Source of the DNA: Lachnospiraceae bacterium
GTDB lineage: Bacteria > Bacillota > Clostridia > Lachnospirales > Lachnospiraceae
Direction of reading: 5' to 3'
Assembly (NCBI GenBank): GCA_017395635.1
Contig: JAFQOE010000029.1
Coordinates: 1-64,000, forward strand
DNA: 64,000 nucleotides
Under the pieces are notes generated by a model. It had not been told where the DNA came from and searched no databases. It saw nothing but the letters and a program-made list of their open reading frames with translations. Position numbers and translations under genes: made by a program. Shown here in pieces: positions 60,580 through 64,000 of this stretch. The stretch's first letter is position 1; each line of letters begins with the position of its first letter.

Positions 60580-61041
60580 ATGAAAACTTTAGAAGGAAAA
60601 TTAGTTGCAAAAGATATGAAGGTAGGTATTGTTGCCGCAAGATTTAACGAGTTCATCGTTTCAAAGTTGATTGGAGGAGCAGTAGATGGTTTGACACGTC
60701 ATGATGTTCCGGAAGATAACATTACATTAGCTTGGGTACCGGGTGCGTTTGAAATTCCGGTTGCTGCAAAGAAAATGGCAGAATCCGGTGAATATGATGC
60801 AGTTATCTGTTTAGGCACTGTGATTCGTGGTGCAACAAGCCATTATGATTATGTATGTAATGAGGTTTCTAAGGGGATTGCTCAGGTTTCTATGAACACA
60901 GGCGTGCCGGTGATGTTTGGTATTGTTACAACAGAGAACATCGAGCAGGCTATTGAGCGTGCAGGAACAAAGGCTGGTAACAAGGGTTATGATTGTGCAT
61001 TAGGTGCAATCGAGATGGTGAATTTACTTAAGCAGATGTAA
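60580..61041 (+). CDS. ribH: 6,7-dimethyl-8-ribityllumazine synthase
   Basis: A 153-residue lumazine synthase that condenses the two riboflavin precursors into lumazine. Family motifs are '[20 protein letters not shown]' (5' half), '[15 protein letters not shown]' and '[20 protein letters not shown]' with the catalytic His. AAGAAAGGAAGAATAAGATT precedes the ATG. It is the last riboflavin gene here and is separated from ribBA by the structured element, so its expression may be partly uncoupled. Confidence 0.97.
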   Translation: MKTLEGKLVAKDMKVGIVAARFNEFIVSKLIGGAVDGLTRHDVPEDNITLAWVPGAFEIPVAAKKMAESGEYDAVICLGTVIRGATSHYDYVCNEVSKGIAQVSMNTGVPVMFGIVTTENIEQAIERAGTKAGNKGYDCALGAIEMVNLLKQM

Positions 61042-61126
61042 TTGACATAAAGGTTTGCATGTAGGATAAGGCAGGTTTGCAAGAATATAATATTTAGTCC
61101 TACTATGACTTAGAAAGGATAATAAT

Positions 61127-61918
61127 ATGTCAGCATTACTATTTTTTGATATTGACGGTACATTGGTTTCGCTGGATAACGAGCATTTTATGCCAGAAAG
61201 TACTAGACGAGCACTGAATCAGGCAAAAGCAAATGGACATAAGATTTTTATTAACACTGGTCGTGTTAAGACTGCTATAGACAAGCATTTGCTAGGCTTT
61301 GGGTTTGATGGTTTGGTATGTGGCTGTGGTACTTATGTAGAATATCAAGGTGAAACAATTTTTCATCAGACTCTTACTAAGGAGCAGTGCATAGAACAGG
61401 CGGAAGTACTTCGCAAGTGTAAGTTTCATACAATTTTTGAAAAAAATGATCGTCTCTTTATAGAAGGAGAACATGGTCCCGGAAGTTTTTTGGAATATAT
61501 TTATAATTACTTTTCAAAAAATAGTGATTACCCAATTGAAGGACCGGATTCATTGGACTTTCATTTTGATAAGTTCACTACAGCGCAGATGCCGGATAGT
61601 GATGAAAAGACTTTTTTTCAGTATTTTTCAGAGGATTACAATTTGATACCACATTTTAATAATGTATATGAAGTAGTTCAAAAGGGTTGTAGTAAAGCAA
61701 CCGGAATACAAAAAGTGATAGAGCATTTGGGGATGGATTTATCACAGTGTTATGCATTTGGGGATTCCATTAACGATATGGAAATGTTAAAATATGTACC
61801 ACATTCAGTGGGAATGGGCAATGCTGTCGAAGACGTATTTTCTGTAGTAGAATATCGAACCACAGACATTTTAGAGAATGGAATTGAAAACGCACTGAAA
61901 CATTATAAGTTGATATAA
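61127..61918 (+). CDS. HAD-superfamily Cof-type phosphatase
   Basis: A 263-residue phosphatase with the HAD motifs in order: motif I 'LFFDIDGTLVSLD' (Asp8, Asp10), motif II 'INTGRVKTAI', a C2-type cap (about 80-185), motif III Lys near 'KGCSKATGIQKVIEHLGMD' and motif IV 'YAFGDSINDMEML'. Cof-type enzymes act on sugar phosphates, FMN or PLP. Its position after ribH, 85 bases away, raises the idea that it is the missing RibD-product phosphatase of riboflavin synthesis, a step done by HAD enzymes in other bacteria; this is inference. AGAAAGGATAAT precedes the ATG. Confidence 0.92.
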   Translation: MSALLFFDIDGTLVSLDNEHFMPESTRRALNQAKANGHKIFINTGRVKTAIDKHLLGFGFDGLVCGCGTYVEYQGETIFHQTLTKEQCIEQAEVLRKCKFHTIFEKNDRLFIEGEHGPGSFLEYIYNYFSKNSDYPIEGPDSLDFHFDKFTTAQMPDSDEKTFFQYFSEDYNLIPHFNNVYEVVQKGCSKATGIQKVIEHLGMDLSQCYAFGDSINDMEMLKYVPHSVGMGNAVEDVFSVVEYRTTDILENGIENALKHYKLI

Positions 61919-62022
61919 GTGTTGAATGTATAACATTGCAGAAAGCGATGAATTGCGAGAATTGGATTGCAACAGAGGATCACATAAAAAAGTAACAATA
62001 AAAGTGCGTAAGAGGAAAGAGT

Positions 62023-63807
62023 ATGTTTCGATTAAAAGAACAACAATTGCATATGCTTATGTGGATGTTGGTCATAGCCAGTATTGCGTTTTTTGGTTTT
62101 TTCGGTATTGAGAAAGCGCTTTTTGTAGAAGAGAATCGTTCTTGGAAGGGAATGGATGATTTTTCGGAAGGTTGGTTATGTACTTATGAAACATCCCAAA
62201 ATTCTATAGTAGATGTGTTATTACTTCCAACAACACTTTCTGTAAAGAAAGGTACGGAAGTGGTTTTGTCTCGTCGTGTTCCGGAAGTGAAACAAGATAC
62301 AGTATATGTAACATTGGAACTGGATAATGCAGCTGTTCAAGTGTTTGTGAAGGATGATATCATTTATTCGAGTAGTCCGAAAGAAACTATGCTTCCGGTT
62401 CGACATGTGATTCCTATATTACCAGAGTATAGTGAATTAACAATGTCCATTGTAATCACAGATATAGTTGGCGAAGAAGTTTCATTGGGAAAATTACAGT
62501 CAGGAACCTATAATCAATTGTGGACGTCGTTTTTGCAAATGCATTGCTTTCCGATTGTGCTGGGTTCTTTGATGTGTTTGATTGGTATAGTAATGCTTGT
62601 TGATTGGTTTGTAATAAAGAATACATGGCAACAAAAACGAGTTTTGTTCTATGCTAGTATGGAAGGGATTCTGCTTGGAATCTTGTTTGTTTGCAATACA
62701 GGATTCATTCCACTTATGACAGGATGGAATTATGGAAATTATATATTGAAAGTTTGTGCAATCATAATTGCAATTGTATTACACTTAATAATGATTCGAT
62801 GTTTTATTTATAAGAAAAAAGTATTAGGAATTGTGGATACAGCAATCTTACTAATCGGTGTTTTATATATCAGTGTTATGGTATTGCAGGTGTTTGACTT
62901 GATTCATTTTGATCTTATTTACATGATTGCATCGGTTATATATATAGCAATGTTAGTGCTATTTACAATTGTATTGTCAATTACAATATTTGATTATCGA
63001 CGCAAGGAAGGGATACCGATTTTTGTTGCAAATGTGATTCTTATTTTGTGTATGTTTGTGCAATTGATTGTGTATTTTACAGGAAGGCAGATGAATGCAG
63101 GAAATACTTATATCTGTATTGGTTTTGCTGTTTATATGATATATGTTGCTGTTTATGGAATGAGACAGGCTGTTTATTTACAGCCAAAGAAGGAAGAAAT
63201 ACCATTGGATGAGAGTCAGATTAAATCACAGGTTGTGGAACAAATCAATCCGAATCTCTTATTTGCATCTTTCCAAACGTTACAGAGTTTGATTAAGAGT
63301 GGTTCTGCAATGAGTGTCAAAATGATATACTATATTTCTGTATATTTTCGTGACAATTTGAAAGCCTTAGAAAGTGCTGGAGAAGTGGTTGCTTTTAGTG
63401 AAGAAATGGAGCATATAATTGCTTATTTGCAGTTGCAGAAGACCCGTAATCAGAATATGAACTTTGCAATGGAGTGCAAAGAGAAAGATTTTAATATTCC
63501 GCGTCATAGTATAGAACCTTTAGTGGAAAATGCAGTAAAACATGGACTGGCTAAGAATGGAAATAAGGGGAATGTAACGATTCGAACTTATATCCGTGCG
63601 GATGGATATGCAATACAGATTATTGATGATGGTGTAGGTTTTGACACTGCTATTTTGAAGAAAAAAACAACGACCTTTGCAAAGAAGTTAATGTTGCTGG
63701 AAAAGACGTGCCAAGCACGTACGGAGGTTATTTCCAGACAAGGCAAAGGAACTGTAATTACGATTGTGTTACCGATGTTGGATAATGATTTAATGGAAGA
63801 GATGTAG
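62023..63807 (+). CDS. LytS-type sensor kinase with degenerate phospho-acceptor site
   Basis: A 594-residue membrane protein: membrane segment near 10-28, an external beta domain (about 35-170), seven membrane segments (about 180-385, 7TMR-DISM-like), then a His_kinase/HATPase module. Where LytS-type kinases have 'QINPHFLFN', this reads 'QINPNLLFASF': Asn411 replaces the phospho-acceptor His. The ATP-binding part retains 'HSIEPLVENAVKHGL' and 'IIDDGVGFD', with a slightly degenerate end ('GKGTVITIVLP'). AGAGGAAAGAGT precedes the ATG. It could be a pseudokinase; no response regulator gene is adjacent in the window. Confidence 0.87.
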   Translation: MFRLKEQQLHMLMWMLVIASIAFFGFFGIEKALFVEENRSWKGMDDFSEGWLCTYETSQNSIVDVLLLPTTLSVKKGTEVVLSRRVPEVKQDTVYVTLELDNAAVQVFVKDDIIYSSSPKETMLPVRHVIPILPEYSELTMSIVITDIVGEEVSLGKLQSGTYNQLWTSFLQMHCFPIVLGSLMCLIGIVMLVDWFVIKNTWQQKRVLFYASMEGILLGILFVCNTGFIPLMTGWNYGNYILKVCAIIIAIVLHLIMIRCFIYKKKVLGIVDTAILLIGVLYISVMVLQVFDLIHFDLIYMIASVIYIAMLVLFTIVLSITIFDYRRKEGIPIFVANVILILCMFVQLIVYFTGRQMNAGNTYICIGFAVYMIYVAVYGMRQAVYLQPKKEEIPLDESQIKSQVVEQINPNLLFASFQTLQSLIKSGSAMSVKMIYYISVYFRDNLKALESAGEVVAFSEEMEHIIAYLQLQKTRNQNMNFAMECKEKDFNIPRHSIEPLVENAVKHGLAKNGNKGNVTIRTYIRADGYAIQIIDDGVGFDTAILKKKTTTFAKKLMLLEKTCQARTEVISRQGKGTVITIVLPMLDNDLMEEM

Positions 63808-63858
63808 CCGACTTTATTAATGTGTGAATAAATAGAATAAGAACGGGAGATTGTTGCT

Positions 63859-64000
63859 ATGGAAAAGGAAACTTCTGCAAAGAAGCCAGAGAAAGAAAAA
63901 TTCACGTTGATTGACAGTTTGATTACAGCGATGTTTGTTCCGAAGGAATACAATAAGTTATTGAAACTTTCAACTGGAAAGATAATTCGTTACGTTTTTG
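63859..64000 (+). CDS. start of a DUF1189-like membrane protein (partial)
   Basis: The frame runs off the window end after 47 residues. It begins after GGGAGATTGTTGCT and reads 'EKFTLIDSLITAMFVPKEYN' followed by 'LLKLSTGKIIRYVF', which resembles the start of DUF1189 proteins (a short cytoplasmic segment with 'P..Y..L', then the first membrane helix). It follows the kinase gene by 51 bases and may share its transcript. Assignment is tentative. Confidence 0.5.
   Translation, partial: MEKETSAKKPEKEKFTLIDSLITAMFVPKEYNKLLKLSTGKIIRYVF

Noticed and set aside
61926..62111. 61-residue frame between the HAD gene and the kinase gene
   Set aside because: It overlaps the kinase start by about 90 bases in another frame, lacks a ribosome site and resembles nothing.

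Overview
This looks like a chromosomal window from an anaerobic, low-GC Gram-positive bacterium of the class Clostridia, most likely a Lachnospiraceae relative. The evidence is AT-rich DNA with strong AGGAGG-type ribosome binding sites and frequent GTG/TTG starts, a gatCAB amidotransferase operon, PadR/HAAS and YccF genes, sodium-coupled amino-acid carriers, an FMN-riboswitch rib operon, and a cluster of large secreted BspA-like leucine-rich-repeat proteins with Ig-like (Big_2) domains. Family assignments come from reading motifs only; no database search was possible. No phage, integrase, insertion sequence, CRISPR array, rRNA or tRNA gene was recognised.

Layout. 1-6.9 kb: lrgAB, a small acidic protein, gatCAB, two small membrane or anchored proteins (one with its start codon inside a long hairpin) and a DNA glycosylase. 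6.9-13.1 kb: a NarL-type response regulator, a lipoprotein and a HisKA_3 kinase facing a three-gene ABC-2 exporter, resembling the YvfRSTU arrangement. 13.1-13.9 kb: an exceptional ~790-bp non-coding block made of two palindromic units arranged as one giant inverted repeat between convergent genes. 13.9-28.9 kb: a sodium symporter, cell-wall amidase, PilZ protein, purB, citrate synthase, a methyltransferase-like protein, a MacB/FtsX-type ABC pair with a coiled-coil permease, an alanine/glycine symporter, an Rpn-type PD-(D/E)XK protein and a small HTH regulator.

28.9-44.8 kb is accessory surface biology: three BspA-like proteins (one of 2068 residues), a decayed small gene pair, a secreted propeller-like protein, a two-component system, and a secreted transglutaminase-like protein. 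Four of these secreted proteins end in the same lysine-rich LRR_5 module. 45-51.6 kb: a PadR/HAAS pair with a good candidate operator, YccF, and a MacAB-like tripartite exporter. 51.6-55.5 kb: a PurF paralogue lacking the glutaminase cysteine, a YcgR-like PilZ protein, and a VapBC-type toxin-antitoxin pair.

55.6-61.1 kb: a complete riboflavin pathway (ribD, ribE, ribBA, ribH) behind an FMN riboswitch with its own promoter and terminator. An acylphosphatase and a prolyl-tRNA editing protein are inserted in it, and a GC-rich structured element lies between ribBA and ribH. The window ends with a HAD phosphatase, a LytS-type kinase whose phospho-acceptor histidine is replaced by asparagine, and the start of a DUF1189-like gene.

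Repeated small dyads of the type GTAACTGTTCAGAG...CTCTGAATAGTTAA occur in at least five intergenic regions and look like an interspersed hairpin family. The most unusual things here are the giant palindrome (13085-13875), this hairpin family, the structured element at 60340-60543, the glutaminase-dead PurF paralogue and the shared C-terminal LRR module.
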